Shown: piece after piece, positions 41,641 to 51,045 of the stretch
How positions within the stretch are numbered: the stretch's first letter is position 1
Layout: each line of letters starts with the position of its first letter
Source: JAFAGO01 sp031987605
GTDB taxonomy: Bacteria; Bacteroidota; Bacteroidia; Flavobacteriales; Weeksellaceae
Assembly: GCA_031987605.1 (NCBI GenBank)
Contig: DALZZF010000011.1
Location: 1 to 64,000, forward strand
Reading direction: 5' to 3'
Length of the DNA: 64,000 nt
Translations under genes and position numbers: made by a program
Notes under the pieces: model-generated
What the model saw: only the letters and a program-made list of their open reading frames with translations
Told to the model about the DNA's origin: nothing
Databases searched by the model: none

Positions 41641-43120
41641 GATGTTAGGTTCTGCAAGCGCAAGCTTTCACGGGGTTCAATACAACGATAAGAAAGTGGA
41701 GAAAGGAACCGGAGAACTGATGCTGATGAAAAACTTCCCTTCCTTTATCAATGAAGAAAGTAGCCAAGAACAGGTTCGGAATTATTTTAAATCGGTTTCT
41801 AAAAGCGAAAAAGTAAAAAAGCCACAATTCCACGCTGTAATTTCCACAAAATTTCAAGAGTATTCCAAAGAAGAATTGACAAAAGTCGCGGAACATTTCA
41901 TGCAGGAAATGGGCTATGAAAAACAACCTTTCATTGTGGTTTTTCATAACGATACGGAAAACAACCATGTTCACATCGTATCGACCAGAGTTAATAAATC
42001 AACCGGTAAGAAAATAAATGACAGTTATGAGAAACTGAAATCCCAAAAAGCTTTAGCCAACGTCATAGAAAAGCTCTACGGAATCAGTGAGGAAAAAAAA
42101 TTAAACAATCTGCTAAACTTCAAGATAAGTTCGCTCCATCAATTAGAAACCCTGCTCAATAGGAATGGTTACAAACTCAGCAAAAACACAAGTGATGAAA
42201 ACTCTTTTAACATTTTAAAAAACGGAGTTATTCAGCGAACTATATCAGGAAAGCAGATTGTTTTTGATAACATAAAAAGTGACAACAGAACCAAACAAAT
42301 TAAAGCCATTGCGAGTAAATACAAAGAACTGTATTCCAATAAAGTTTTTAAAGTGGAAGACAGAAGAAATCGAAGATTCGACGAAGTGATAAACGAGTCA
42401 AAGCAAGAATCGATGCTTCCTACAGAAAAGCAAAATGAAGATTGGAAACCCAAAATTAAATTTGAAAGCGAACTACAGAAAAAGCTAAGAGATGTATTCG
42501 GGATTGATGTGATTTTTCACAGCAAAGAAGATCAAAATCCTTTCGGCTATACGGTAATCGACCACAAAACAGGGTGTGTTTACAAAGGAAGTGAGATCAT
42601 GAAAATGAATGATTTATTTGAATTCACTTCCGAAAAATTGGATAAGAAACTTTTTGAAATCATAAAAGACTACAACATTCTCAACCAGGATTCAAAAAAG
42701 ATACTGCTGGAATTTTTGAAAAGTAGATATCCCAAAGCAGAAATTAAAGATTTTATGCTTTTTGAGAACAAAGGAAAAAAAGATCTGGAAACCTACCGGA
42801 AAGTACAATTTGAAGTAAAGGATTTTATCAAACAAAATAAGGATAAAAATATTTCAATAACAAAAGCTGAAGATGGAAAAATATATGCGGTTCATACCCG
42901 ATTCCATTACATCGGAGACCTTCGGTCATTAATCGGAGAAAAAGAATATCAAAAATTTCTAAATCCAATTCAAACCAATGAAAACCGATCTGAAAATGAA
43001 GAAAAAACCGAATTAAATAAAGCTGTAAACGAAATGCTATTTGAATTGATGAAGAGTTCAGGAACGGCAAAAGATCCTGCGGAAGACGAACTTAAAAAAC
43101 GTAGAAAAAAGAGGAGATAA
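41630..43120 (+). CDS. MobP-type relaxase/mobilisation nuclease
   Basis: The 496-aa nickase that starts conjugative transfer. The N-terminal relaxase domain shows a Tyr near the start (SFHGVQYND) and the HxH metal motif in NNHVHIVSTRVNKSTGKK, typical of the PF03432 family. The long C-terminal half has no recognised domain but is rich in Lys/Glu helices. ATG at 41630 is preferred to the TTG at 41624. It overlaps the mobC-like stop. Confidence 0.85.
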   Translation: MIVKMLGSASASFHGVQYNDKKVEKGTGELMLMKNFPSFINEESSQEQVRNYFKSVSKSEKVKKPQFHAVISTKFQEYSKEELTKVAEHFMQEMGYEKQPFIVVFHNDTENNHVHIVSTRVNKSTGKKINDSYEKLKSQKALANVIEKLYGISEEKKLNNLLNFKISSLHQLETLLNRNGYKLSKNTSDENSFNILKNGVIQRTISGKQIVFDNIKSDNRTKQIKAIASKYKELYSNKVFKVEDRRNRRFDEVINESKQESMLPTEKQNEDWKPKIKFESELQKKLRDVFGIDVIFHSKEDQNPFGYTVIDHKTGCVYKGSEIMKMNDLFEFTSEKLDKKLFEIIKDYNILNQDSKKILLEFLKSRYPKAEIKDFMLFENKGKKDLETYRKVQFEVKDFIKQNKDKNISITKAEDGKIYAVHTRFHYIGDLRSLIGEKEYQKFLNPIQTNENRSENEEKTELNKAVNEMLFELMKSSGTAKDPAEDELKKRRKKRR

Positions 43121-43178
43121 AGCTTGTAGTTGTTGGTTGAGCCGACAACTGACAACCATCAACCATCAACTAAAACCT
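43121..43178. repeat. CAACCA-type intergenic repeat before parA
   Basis: A 58-nt gap with GTTGTTGGTTGA followed by repeated GACAACCATCAACCATCAAC, giving a hairpin potential of 12 bp. Related CAACNA tracts lie before traK and before 59092, so this is a recurring intergenic element of the tra operon. Confidence 0.55.
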
Positions 43179-43829
43179 ATGATTATCACATTTGCAACCC
43201 AAAAAGGAGGAACCGGAAAAACGACATTAGCTATCGCTTTTGCGAACTACATCTCTTCCCTATCGGAAAGGAAAATCAATGTTTTCGATTTTGATTATCA
43301 AAAATCATTCTATCACAAATGGAAAGAAGACGAATTTTTGGACCTTCCTAAATTATACAACGTGGAGATCATTGGCGAAGAGGATGAACAACCTTTTGCA
43401 GATTTTGAAACACTCATTAATTTGAAAGAAAGTGATGAAATCAACCTCTTTGACTTGGCAGGAACATTAGATGCGAAATACAGCGATTTGTTGATTTATA
43501 GTGATGTTATCGTTATTCCGTTTGAATACTCCGATGTATCCGCAAAATCAACTTTAGTATTTGTTAATCTCTTAGGACTTTTAGAAAGTCAGTCAGAACG
43601 GATTTTTATCCGATCAAAATATGATAAAGGTTATAAATATCTGAATCAGGAAGGAATGGATATTGAAATCACCAAATATGGAAAACTGTTGAAGAATCCT
43701 GTTTTCAAAAGAAACTGCCTGCAAACCATCAACACCAGAAAACTGACGCTTGAACAGAAATATGCAGTGAAAAATCCATTTAATGAACTCTTAGAATATA
43801 TCAATGAGATATTGGAAATCACATTATAA
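43179..43829 (+). CDS. ParA family ATPase (TraA-like)
   Basis: A 216-aa ATPase with the deviant Walker A ATQKGGTGKTT, an NLFDLAGT Walker A'-like region, and the ParA switch. It is about the size of the TraA/ParA proteins that open Bacteroidetes conjugation operons, and may serve partition or tra localisation. The start ATG is at 43179; the longer reading from TTG 43137 is unlikely. Confidence 0.85.
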   Translation: MIITFATQKGGTGKTTLAIAFANYISSLSERKINVFDFDYQKSFYHKWKEDEFLDLPKLYNVEIIGEEDEQPFADFETLINLKESDEINLFDLAGTLDAKYSDLLIYSDVIVIPFEYSDVSAKSTLVFVNLLGLLESQSERIFIRSKYDKGYKYLNQEGMDIEITKYGKLLKNPVFKRNCLQTINTRKLTLEQKYAVKNPFNELLEYINEILEITL

Positions 43830-43875
43830 GCCCCGAAACAAAAACTAAAAAAAATTCACTAAAACCAAAATAGAT

Positions 43876-44409
43876 ATGTTAAAATACTCACTGATCCTAT
43901 TAGGAGCTTACCTACTCTATTATATCGGAAATATCGTTTATGACCTTTTTCTGAAAAAAGAAAAGACGGTTCAGAACGATACAACAGAAGAATTTTCATT
44001 GGGCGAGTTTGCAGAAAGTAACAAAGATGAAGTACAGGAAATCGATATTGAAGATGTAGAAAATCTCAATACCCCAAAATCGTTCAGCAAAAGAGAACTC
44101 ATCCCGACATCCCACGGAGATTCTGATGAAATACAGGACGTGGAATATTGGAGACAAAAATTTGAATCTGAACAAAACATGGATGATTTTGATAACAAAG
44201 AAGAATCAACTGAAAATACGCCTGAAAATGCAGAAGCTTCTCTTTCAAAAAATGAAGAAAAGAATCAGAACCAGCATCATGAGGAACCTATATCACCCAT
44301 TCAGAAATTAAATACAAACAAATGGCATCAAATGCTCAATCTTGCGGAAACCAGTGTGCAGCTTATTGCCAATACAGACGGATTTAAAACGTATCAATCC
44401 ATGATGTAA
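43876..44409 (+). CDS. Membrane-anchored acidic protein in the traD position
   Basis: A 177-aa protein with one N-terminal helix (YSLILLGAYLLYYIGNIVYDLF) and a long acidic, low-complexity tail (EEST, ENTPENAEASLSKNEE). The C-terminus KWHQMLNLAETSVQLIAN may be a short ordered domain. It sits between ParA and TraE, where Bacteroidetes conjugation operons place TraB-TraD. I do not recognise a defined family. Confidence 0.6.
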   Translation: MLKYSLILLGAYLLYYIGNIVYDLFLKKEKTVQNDTTEEFSLGEFAESNKDEVQEIDIEDVENLNTPKSFSKRELIPTSHGDSDEIQDVEYWRQKFESEQNMDDFDNKEESTENTPENAEASLSKNEEKNQNQHHEEPISPIQKLNTNKWHQMLNLAETSVQLIANTDGFKTYQSMM

Positions 44410-44531
44410 CTCCGAAACACAAACAATACTTAACAATATTATTTACAACGATTTAAAATACCGTTGCGGGGAATTCTACGCCTAAAACTAAACATTCAAT
44501 TCATTATTAACCTTCTAAAATTTCATTTTTT
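44410..44531. other. Short non-coding gap before traE
   Basis: Holds no gene or strong motif; AT-rich with one weak GC-rich spot (GTTGCGGGG). It may contain a secondary promoter for the traE-traN operon, but no TAnnTTTG box is clear. Confidence 0.35.
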
Positions 44532-44852
44532 ATGAATCAAAAATTCAAAAAACACATGATGATGAAAAAAGCCCTTACGGCTTTCGTCATGCTCTTAGCC
44601 GTTACTCCAGTTTTTGCACAAGGAGGTGCGACGGCAATTTCAAATGCAGCCAGTGATATTCGGGATTATTGGGATCCGATAAAACTAATCCTAAAAGCCG
44701 TTGGAGGATTGGTTGGTTTCATCGGTGGTCTTAGAGTATACAACAAATGGACGAATGGCGACCAGGATGTTAACAAGGAAATCCTAGGGTATGGAGGAGC
44801 AATGATCTTCCTCATTGTCGTTCCGGAATTTGTAACTGCATTCTTTGCCTAA
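44532..44852 (+). CDS. traE: TraE, DUF4134 family conjugal transfer protein
   Basis: A 106-aa membrane protein with a signal-like N-terminus (TAFVMLLAVTPVFAQG) and two further helices (LILKAVGGLVGFIGGLRVY and GGAMIFLIVVPEFVTAFFA). DUF4134 is the TraE of Bacteroidetes type IV secretion, equivalent to a VirB2-like pilin subunit. Confidence 0.85.
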   Translation: MNQKFKKHMMMKKALTAFVMLLAVTPVFAQGGATAISNAASDIRDYWDPIKLILKAVGGLVGFIGGLRVYNKWTNGDQDVNKEILGYGGAMIFLIVVPEFVTAFFA

Positions 44853-44853
44853 T

Positions 44854-45168
44854 ATGGGATTCTATCTCTACAAGGGGCTTAAAAAACCCCTTGTATTCTT
44901 CGGACTCAAAGGAAAATACATTTTTTATGCAGTGGGAGTCATCGGAAGTGGTGTCATCGCAGCGCTTGTATTATCCAAATTCGGTCTATTAGGCTCTTTA
45001 TTAGGACTTGCCGTAACCGGAGGTGGTATTTATTTAATCTTCAAAAGGCAGGACAAACATGGTCTGTATGATAAAACCAAAAATTTCGATCAGGTTTTAA
45101 TCTTTCCAAAAAGAGTAAACAATAAAAGACTTTCAAAAAATGGCACTACAAAAAAAACAGGCATTTAA
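44854..45168 (+). CDS. traF: TraF, DUF4133 family conjugal transfer protein
   Basis: A 104-aa protein with two membrane segments (YAVGVIGSGVIAALVLSKFG and LLGLAVTGGGIYLIFK), the DUF4133/TraF (VirB3-like) type. ATG at 44854 is preferred over TTG 44845, which would overlap traE. It overlaps traG by 29 bases. Confidence 0.82.
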   Translation: MGFYLYKGLKKPLVFFGLKGKYIFYAVGVIGSGVIAALVLSKFGLLGSLLGLAVTGGGIYLIFKRQDKHGLYDKTKNFDQVLIFPKRVNNKRLSKNGTTKKTGI

Positions 45169-48100
45169 TATTCCCTTTATCGGCTACGATTATGGAAAGG
45201 ATTACGGTTGGGATTTTGACGTATTATTTGGGCAATATGGAAATCCAATTATAGGAATCAGAATAAAAAATGTTGTAGAGCAATATTCAGCAGATCCCGA
45301 CAATTATCTGAATTTCCATACGGTTCTCAATCAGGTAGTATCCATTATTGGAGAAGGAAGAATTGTACAAAAACTCGATATTTTCAGCAAGAAAAAATAT
45401 GCAGCAGAACCATCCAACCAATTTCTACAACAAAAATATTCAGAACATTTTGACGGAAGACTTTTTAAAACCATTGAAACGGTATTGCTGTTTACTGACA
45501 TTGTGGATGACAAGCTAAAAAAGAAAAACAAGCATTATGGGTTCTCTGAAAAAAGCTATAAAGAGCTTCGGGACAAATGTCAAAAAGTATGGATGCTTTT
45601 AAAACAGGAAAATTGCGAACCTGAATTTTTATTCGAGAAAGATTTTGAATATTACATTTCCGGAGTTTTGTCCATGAAGTTTTCGGATGTACCATCATTT
45701 GATAATATTAAATCGACTAATGAATATCTCCAAATCGGAAACCGATTCGTTAAAAACATTTCTTACGTCGATGTAGAGAATATTGATCTTCCTTCTGAAA
45801 TAGAACCCTATTCCCTATTGGGAGGAAATGGAGCCGCCGCAGAAACAGCCGTTGATAACTTTACCTTTATTAATGAACTGGAAGATTACGAAACGATTAT
45901 CTATAATCAGGTCATTACCATTCCACCGCAGGCACAGCAGCAAAGGGAACTCGACAAAAAGAAAAAAAAGCATGAAGGCGCAGCCAACAATTCTCCTTCC
46001 AATGCAATTATAGCAGAAGAAATTGAAACCCTGCTTCATAACATAGCTGTTGACAGACAGTTGGTGGTTAATGCTCATTTTTCGCTACTATTTTCAACAA
46101 ACACTCTGGAAAAAATGGAAGGGATACAGTCCCTGATTGAAAATAAGCTCTTCACAAAAGGAATCATTGTTTCAAAGAATGCTTATAACCAGCTGGAACT
46201 CTTTCGGGCAGCAATTCCGGGCAACGGAACCGAACTCAGGGAGTATGATTTATTTATGACGACAAGCGAAGCAGCCTTGTGTTTTTTTTTTAAAGAAAGT
46301 TACCCCGTGAACGAAGAATCTAATTTCTATCTGAGATTTACAGACCGACAAGGAATTCCATTAAAAGTAGATCCTTCAGATTTACCCATGAAAACAGGAA
46401 GAATCAACAACCGAAACAAGTTTGTTTTAGGTCCTTCAGGTTCGGGAAAATCATTCCTGATGAACAATATCATTGAGCAATATTTGACCTACAATTATGA
46501 TGTCGTGATTGTTGACACAGGAGATTCTTATTCCGGAACGTGTAAATACAAAGGCGGAAGATACATTCAGTACACTGAAGAAAAACCGATTACCATGAAT
46601 CCTTTCCTGATGGATAAAAAAGAATTCAATATTGAAAAAATAGAATTTTTAACCAATTTGATTTTTCTTATCTGGCAAGGTCCCGATGCTTCCATGTCAT
46701 CAGCACAAAAATCCATATTGGACAATGTATTGATGTCTTACTATCACCAATACTTTAATTCGGGAACGCAGTGGTATGAAAATAAAAGCTCGGAAGAATT
46801 AATTCTGTATTTAGGTAAATATAACATTCATGAAGCAGACATTTATGCCGAATATGAGAATGAATCCAACGGAAAACGCACGTACTACGATATTCTGGGA
46901 ATCACCTTTGATGCAAGTTCTGATGAAGTGAAAGATGCCGGAAGAAAGCTTCTGAAATTTTATCATCCCGATAAAAATGTCAATAATCCTGACTATGACA
47001 GTGAGCAATTTTATAAGGTCTATGAAGCTTATGAAACGTTGAATGATGAAGAAAAAAGGAAAATTTATAATGAGACCCAATTGATCCTTATTAAATCCAG
47101 CGAAATCATCAAACAGCCAAAAACAGCTGAAGAATGGTATGGATCATTTAGAAAAGCCATCATCAAGAAAATTAAGGAGCTTGAAGAAAAGTTAGAAGCA
47201 AAAGAGCTTTCCTTTAATGGATTCTATGATTATTGCGACAAATTTCTCCCGCTTTACTTAAATAATAGAAAGCATAGAATTACCGAAAAAGAATTCAATC
47301 TCAGAACGTTTTTATTTGTTCTGAAAGATTTCTACAAAGGCGGAAGATACGGAACCACCCTCAACGAATCTGCTGACAATACGCTATTTGACGAATCATT
47401 TATTGTTTTTGAAATCGACAATGTAAAGGATAATCCCAAGCTGTTTCCGATTGTAACGCTGATTATTATGGACACTTTTATCCAGAAAATGCGCCTTAGA
47501 AAAGACCGCAGAAAAGCCCTTATCATCGAAGAAGCGTGGAAAGCGATTGCAAGTAAACTGATGGGAGGATATATCCTTTATCTCTACAAAACGGTAAGAA
47601 AATTCTGGGGTGAAGCCGTTGTAGTAACTCAGGAACTGGACGATATCATCGGTAATGCAGTTGTAAAAGATTCAATCATCAACAATTCCGATACCTTCAT
47701 TTTGCTTGACCAGACCAAATTCAAAGACAATTTTGACAAAATTGCCTCTCTGCTTTCCCTGAATAAAGTGGAGCAAAATAAGATATTCACGATCAATAAT
47801 CTCAACAACAAATTTGGAAGGAGCCGATTTAAGGAATTTTATCTGAAGAGAGGTTCCAAAGGAGAAGTGTACGGTAACGAGGTTTCCCTTGAGCAGTATT
47901 TGACCTACACCACAGAGAAACCCGAGAAATCCGCTGTCGAATACTATGTACAAAAATGTGGAAGCTATGATGAAGCCCTTTTACAAATTGTATCGGATTT
48001 AAAAAACTTTGGAGACAGCCTTGAAAACTTAGTTTCACTGGTCAATCTGTATCAAAATCCTTTGGATCAGAAAGTAAATTCCTATTACAAAAAGATGAAG

Positions 48101-48208
48101 AAAACGCATAAAGGAAAGAATGTATTTAAAGTCATCTCACAGGAATTGGAACATCATAAAATCAGTTTTTCGGAATTAATCAATAAGCAACAATATGAAA
48201 CCGTTTAG
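45140..48208 (+). CDS. traG: TraG, VirB4-type conjugation ATPase with inserted DnaJ J-domain
   Basis: Energises type IV secretion. The 1022-aa protein has an N-terminal VirB4 domain, Walker A GPSGSGKS at 431-438 and Walker B ALIIEEAWKAI at about 793-803, then the usual AVVVTQELDDI and NSDTFILLDQTKF. TraG proteins of this class are usually about 830 aa. Between the two Walker motifs lies a complete J-domain, residues about 580-645: TYYDILGITFDASSDEVKDA, the HPD catalytic triplet at 609-611 (YHPDKN), and YEAYETLNDEEKRKIYN. The frame is continuous on both sides, so this is an insertion and not a chimera of frames. A J-domain would recruit an Hsp70. Confidence 0.9.
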   Translation: MALQKKQAFNIPFIGYDYGKDYGWDFDVLFGQYGNPIIGIRIKNVVEQYSADPDNYLNFHTVLNQVVSIIGEGRIVQKLDIFSKKKYAAEPSNQFLQQKYSEHFDGRLFKTIETVLLFTDIVDDKLKKKNKHYGFSEKSYKELRDKCQKVWMLLKQENCEPEFLFEKDFEYYISGVLSMKFSDVPSFDNIKSTNEYLQIGNRFVKNISYVDVENIDLPSEIEPYSLLGGNGAAAETAVDNFTFINELEDYETIIYNQVITIPPQAQQQRELDKKKKKHEGAANNSPSNAIIAEEIETLLHNIAVDRQLVVNAHFSLLFSTNTLEKMEGIQSLIENKLFTKGIIVSKNAYNQLELFRAAIPGNGTELREYDLFMTTSEAALCFFFKESYPVNEESNFYLRFTDRQGIPLKVDPSDLPMKTGRINNRNKFVLGPSGSGKSFLMNNIIEQYLTYNYDVVIVDTGDSYSGTCKYKGGRYIQYTEEKPITMNPFLMDKKEFNIEKIEFLTNLIFLIWQGPDASMSSAQKSILDNVLMSYYHQYFNSGTQWYENKSSEELILYLGKYNIHEADIYAEYENESNGKRTYYDILGITFDASSDEVKDAGRKLLKFYHPDKNVNNPDYDSEQFYKVYEAYETLNDEEKRKIYNETQLILIKSSEIIKQPKTAEEWYGSFRKAIIKKIKELEEKLEAKELSFNGFYDYCDKFLPLYLNNRKHRITEKEFNLRTFLFVLKDFYKGGRYGTTLNESADNTLFDESFIVFEIDNVKDNPKLFPIVTLIIMDTFIQKMRLRKDRRKALIIEEAWKAIASKLMGGYILYLYKTVRKFWGEAVVVTQELDDIIGNAVVKDSIINNSDTFILLDQTKFKDNFDKIASLLSLNKVEQNKIFTINNLNNKFGRSRFKEFYLKRGSKGEVYGNEVSLEQYLTYTTEKPEKSAVEYYVQKCGSYDEALLQIVSDLKNFGDSLENLVSLVNLYQNPLDQKVNSYYKKMKKTHKGKNVFKVISQELEHHKISFSELINKQQYETV

Positions 48209-48848
48209 CCTATTATTTTTAGGATTGGGCAGCTTTTTATATGCTCAAAACACCTACATCGACCCTACCGTAACGGCAGCAATGATTCTGTATTCAGAAA
48301 ATCTGAAAGCAAAACAGAATGATGTCATTGAGGAAACCTCTAAATTAAAAGATGCCCAGGCATGGGTAGGAACCCAGATGATTGTAGCCAACGACATTCA
48401 GAATAAAATACTGAAAGGGTTGAAAGAAGTATCCGGGACTTTACAAAACGGAATTCAGGTACAGCAGATTTACAGTGAGCTTAATAAATGCTACAATTAT
48501 TCTTCAGAAGTGGTCGCGTTGGCTTCTCAGCACCCACAGTATGCCATTTTTGGAACTAAAGCTTCTCAAAAAACCTATGAGCAAAGCCTGAAGATCGTTA
48601 CGGATGTTTCAGACATTCTTGCTTCCGGAGAGCTGAACCTTGCTACAGCAGGTGACCGTTACAAGATCCTTCATAATATTTCCGAAAATGTAAAAAACCT
48701 GAAGCTATGGCTTTTAGCCATAAAGCTAAGACTGGAAAAAGCAAACCGATTGGGATTCTGGAATTCCATCAATCCATTTGCCGGATATATCAATACCGAT
48801 AAAGGAATTGTGGAAAATATAATGAACCGGTATAAACGAAATTTTTAA
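48195..48848 (+). CDS. Secreted tra-region protein 1 of 4 (shared C-tail)
   Basis: A 217-aa protein with a signal peptide (LLFLGLGSFLYAQN) and mostly helical body. Its C-terminal tail NTDKGIVENIMNRYKRNF is shared in form with the next three proteins. In Bacteroidetes operons this place is held by TraH/TraI-type proteins, but I cannot match it securely. It overlaps the traG stop by 14 bases. Confidence 0.65.
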   Translation: MKPFSLLFLGLGSFLYAQNTYIDPTVTAAMILYSENLKAKQNDVIEETSKLKDAQAWVGTQMIVANDIQNKILKGLKEVSGTLQNGIQVQQIYSELNKCYNYSSEVVALASQHPQYAIFGTKASQKTYEQSLKIVTDVSDILASGELNLATAGDRYKILHNISENVKNLKLWLLAIKLRLEKANRLGFWNSINPFAGYINTDKGIVENIMNRYKRNF

Positions 48849-48859
48849 AAATCATTAAG

Positions 48860-49543
48860 ATGAAGAAGATTTTTCAAATCCTGTTGATTCCCATAGTGTA
48901 TGTCGTTATCACATCTTCGAGCGGTGGTTCCACTCCTGCATGGCAAAAAGAAAATGTTTCTTTCCCGATGATGAATTTAGAGATCAATGCCACGATGAAG
49001 GAGCATAACAGGCAAAAAGAAATGAGGCAGAAACAGACCCTTAATGCCAGTACAGAAGCCATAAACAGAGCACAATGGAATGACTTCAAAGACAAAGTGA
49101 CCAAGATTCAGGACAGATTACGCATTGTGTCATTTGCTATCCAGGCGATCCCTACCGGAATTGCCATGAGCAGGGAAATCACCAAAATAATCAATAATCA
49201 AACGGCTATCATTGATGAAATCAATACAGCTCCGTACTCCATTATAGCGGTATTGCCTTCTCAGGTACAGTTTGTGGATGACCTGCAAATGGTAACCCGG
49301 TTAATAGCCGGAATCATTCTGTCTTACGGAGCCATCAACCAGATGGAAAAATCAGAACGTAAGATTTTACTGGATTATGCTTTGGGAGAAGTAAAAACAT
49401 TAAGCAGGAACTCCACCCATATGCTTTTAAAGATAAGAGATATCAAAGCCAAAGTTTTACGTAACAAAAGGGCGTTTCAATATTACGTCAACAGAGATAG
49501 GCAGGTTGTGGAAAATATAATGAACAATATTAAAAATTTTTAA
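48860..49543 (+). CDS. Secreted tra-region protein 2 of 4 (shared C-tail)
   Basis: A 227-aa protein with an N-terminal hydrophobic segment (ILLIPIVYVVITSSSGG), Lys/Gln/Glu-rich helices, an internal hydrophobic stretch (VTRLIAGIILSYGAI) and C-tail NRDRQVVENIMNNIKNF, related to proteins 1, 3 and 4. No family is recognised. It lies 11 nt after protein 1. Confidence 0.65.
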   Translation: MKKIFQILLIPIVYVVITSSSGGSTPAWQKENVSFPMMNLEINATMKEHNRQKEMRQKQTLNASTEAINRAQWNDFKDKVTKIQDRLRIVSFAIQAIPTGIAMSREITKIINNQTAIIDEINTAPYSIIAVLPSQVQFVDDLQMVTRLIAGIILSYGAINQMEKSERKILLDYALGEVKTLSRNSTHMLLKIRDIKAKVLRNKRAFQYYVNRDRQVVENIMNNIKNF

Positions 49544-49545
49544 AG

Positions 49546-50211
49546 ATGAAAAGAATCGTAATCATATCAGCTCTATTCTTCTTTTGGGGTTCTGTAAATA
49601 GTCAGCAAATTGTTATCAATGAAAAGCTATTAACTCAACTTACAAAAGACCATGCAGTACGATTGGCAAGTGAACAGACGTTTTTGGATTCTTATGAAAA
49701 GCAGAAAGAGCTTTATGACGAAATCAATAATAAAACCACCCAGATCATTGCGATTCAGGAATACATCTACCAGCAACTGAAAAATGTCAATTCAGCATTG
49801 ACACAAAGTAAAAAGCTGGTTTATCTCTATCAGTACCTGGGAAAGATCGTAACCAATTCAAACAAGATGCTAGATTTATCAGCACAGCATCCGGAGTATG
49901 CCATCTTGGTTTCAAAATATTATGTCGAAATCGGTAAACAAGTCCTAAAGCTTCAGCAGGAAGTTTCGCAGGATATTCTGAATGAAGACAAAGACTTTTT
50001 GATGGATGCAATGGACAGGGAAATGCTCATTGAAAAGATCTTTACAAGAGTAAGAAACATCAACGGGAATATTCTCTATATCATTTTACGATTGCAAAAT
50101 GCTAAGAAAATTCCTTACCTGTATCAGATTCCGGTGCTCCGTAATTACATCAATATAGACAAAGCCATTGTCGGAGGCATCATCACTAAATACAAATACA
50201 TATTCAATTAA
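49546..50211 (+). CDS. Secreted tra-region protein 3 of 4 (shared C-tail)
   Basis: A 221-aa protein with signal peptide (IVIISALFFFWGSVNSQQ) and helical body; SAQHPEYAILVSK matches SQHPQYAIFGTK of protein 1, so 1 and 3 are clear paralogues. The C-tail is NIDKAIVGGIITKYKYIFN. It lies 2 nt after protein 2 and 1 nt before protein 4. Confidence 0.65.
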   Translation: MKRIVIISALFFFWGSVNSQQIVINEKLLTQLTKDHAVRLASEQTFLDSYEKQKELYDEINNKTTQIIAIQEYIYQQLKNVNSALTQSKKLVYLYQYLGKIVTNSNKMLDLSAQHPEYAILVSKYYVEIGKQVLKLQQEVSQDILNEDKDFLMDAMDREMLIEKIFTRVRNINGNILYIILRLQNAKKIPYLYQIPVLRNYINIDKAIVGGIITKYKYIFN

Positions 50212-50212
50212 A

Positions 50213-51043
50213 ATGATGAAAAATACATTCATAAAAGGAAATTTTTTACTCATTCTATTTATTGTAACACATGTTTTTGGACAAAGTGTGAAGAAATTGA
50301 ATGATCCTTCAATTGTTGCACAACATAAGCGGATGACCTTTGAAAGCTGGGGAGACTGGCGACCTTATCCCAAATATTTCTTGGGTATTCAAACCAATTT
50401 TGCTTACGCTACGGTTTGGGGAATGTGGGCTCCCTCTATCAATAGGGATTATAAAAATGGTGAAGATATTCGACCATTAAAACCAACCGGAGAACAAAAC
50501 CAAAGATTTGCACAACTAAAAATTCAGGAAGAAGAAGTTCAAAAGATAAAAGCGGTTTCCGACACTATTTATAAAAGAAGTATTCAAGATTTAGCGCATT
50601 GGACTTCCGCTACTGTTGATGCCGATCCCCTTTGGCTACTGTATTACAAACGGATGCTGAAACCCATCACCGAATTTCCCGATACTCCTCAAAATTTCAT
50701 CGATTGGAGATTGAAAGACCAGCAGACGCATGAAACGCTCAATACTACGGGAACATTAAAAAGACTTCAGGAAGAGCTGGATATGATTAAAGAAAAATAT
50801 ACCATGTCCCGGTCTATGGATATGCCGAGAGGAAAAAGATTCATCATGTACCACGAAACACTGATCAGATGGCGAAAGTTTGTTCAGGAATTAAGAAAGT
50901 ACAATAACAAAACAACATTGCTCCTTGACTATAAAAACATTTTAAATAACCATTTATCTACCGCTTTGCCCTCTGGGTGGACTCCTGCTTCGGATAAAGA
51001 CATTGTTCAAAATGTGATGCAGCAATACAAATACAGATATTAA
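50213..51043 (+). CDS. Secreted tra-region protein 4 of 4 (shared C-tail)
   Basis: A 276-aa protein with a signal peptide (FLLILFIVTHVFGQS). Its body (WGDWRPYPKYF, MWAPSIN, DPLWLLYYKRML) is unlike proteins 1-3, yet it ends SDKDIVQNVMQQYKYRY, the same tail pattern. ATG at 50213 is chosen over 50168, which overlaps protein 3. It lies 2 nt before traJ. Confidence 0.65.
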   Translation: MMKNTFIKGNFLLILFIVTHVFGQSVKKLNDPSIVAQHKRMTFESWGDWRPYPKYFLGIQTNFAYATVWGMWAPSINRDYKNGEDIRPLKPTGEQNQRFAQLKIQEEEVQKIKAVSDTIYKRSIQDLAHWTSATVDADPLWLLYYKRMLKPITEFPDTPQNFIDWRLKDQQTHETLNTTGTLKRLQEELDMIKEKYTMSRSMDMPRGKRFIMYHETLIRWRKFVQELRKYNNKTTLLLDYKNILNNHLSTALPSGWTPASDKDIVQNVMQQYKYRY

Positions 51044-51045
51044 AT

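Noticed and set aside
46871..47075. J-domain stretch as an assembly chimera or frameshift artefact
   Set aside because: The reading frame is continuous through both junctions with normal codon composition and TraG motifs on either side; an error would be expected to break the frame. Read-level confirmation is still listed as a check.
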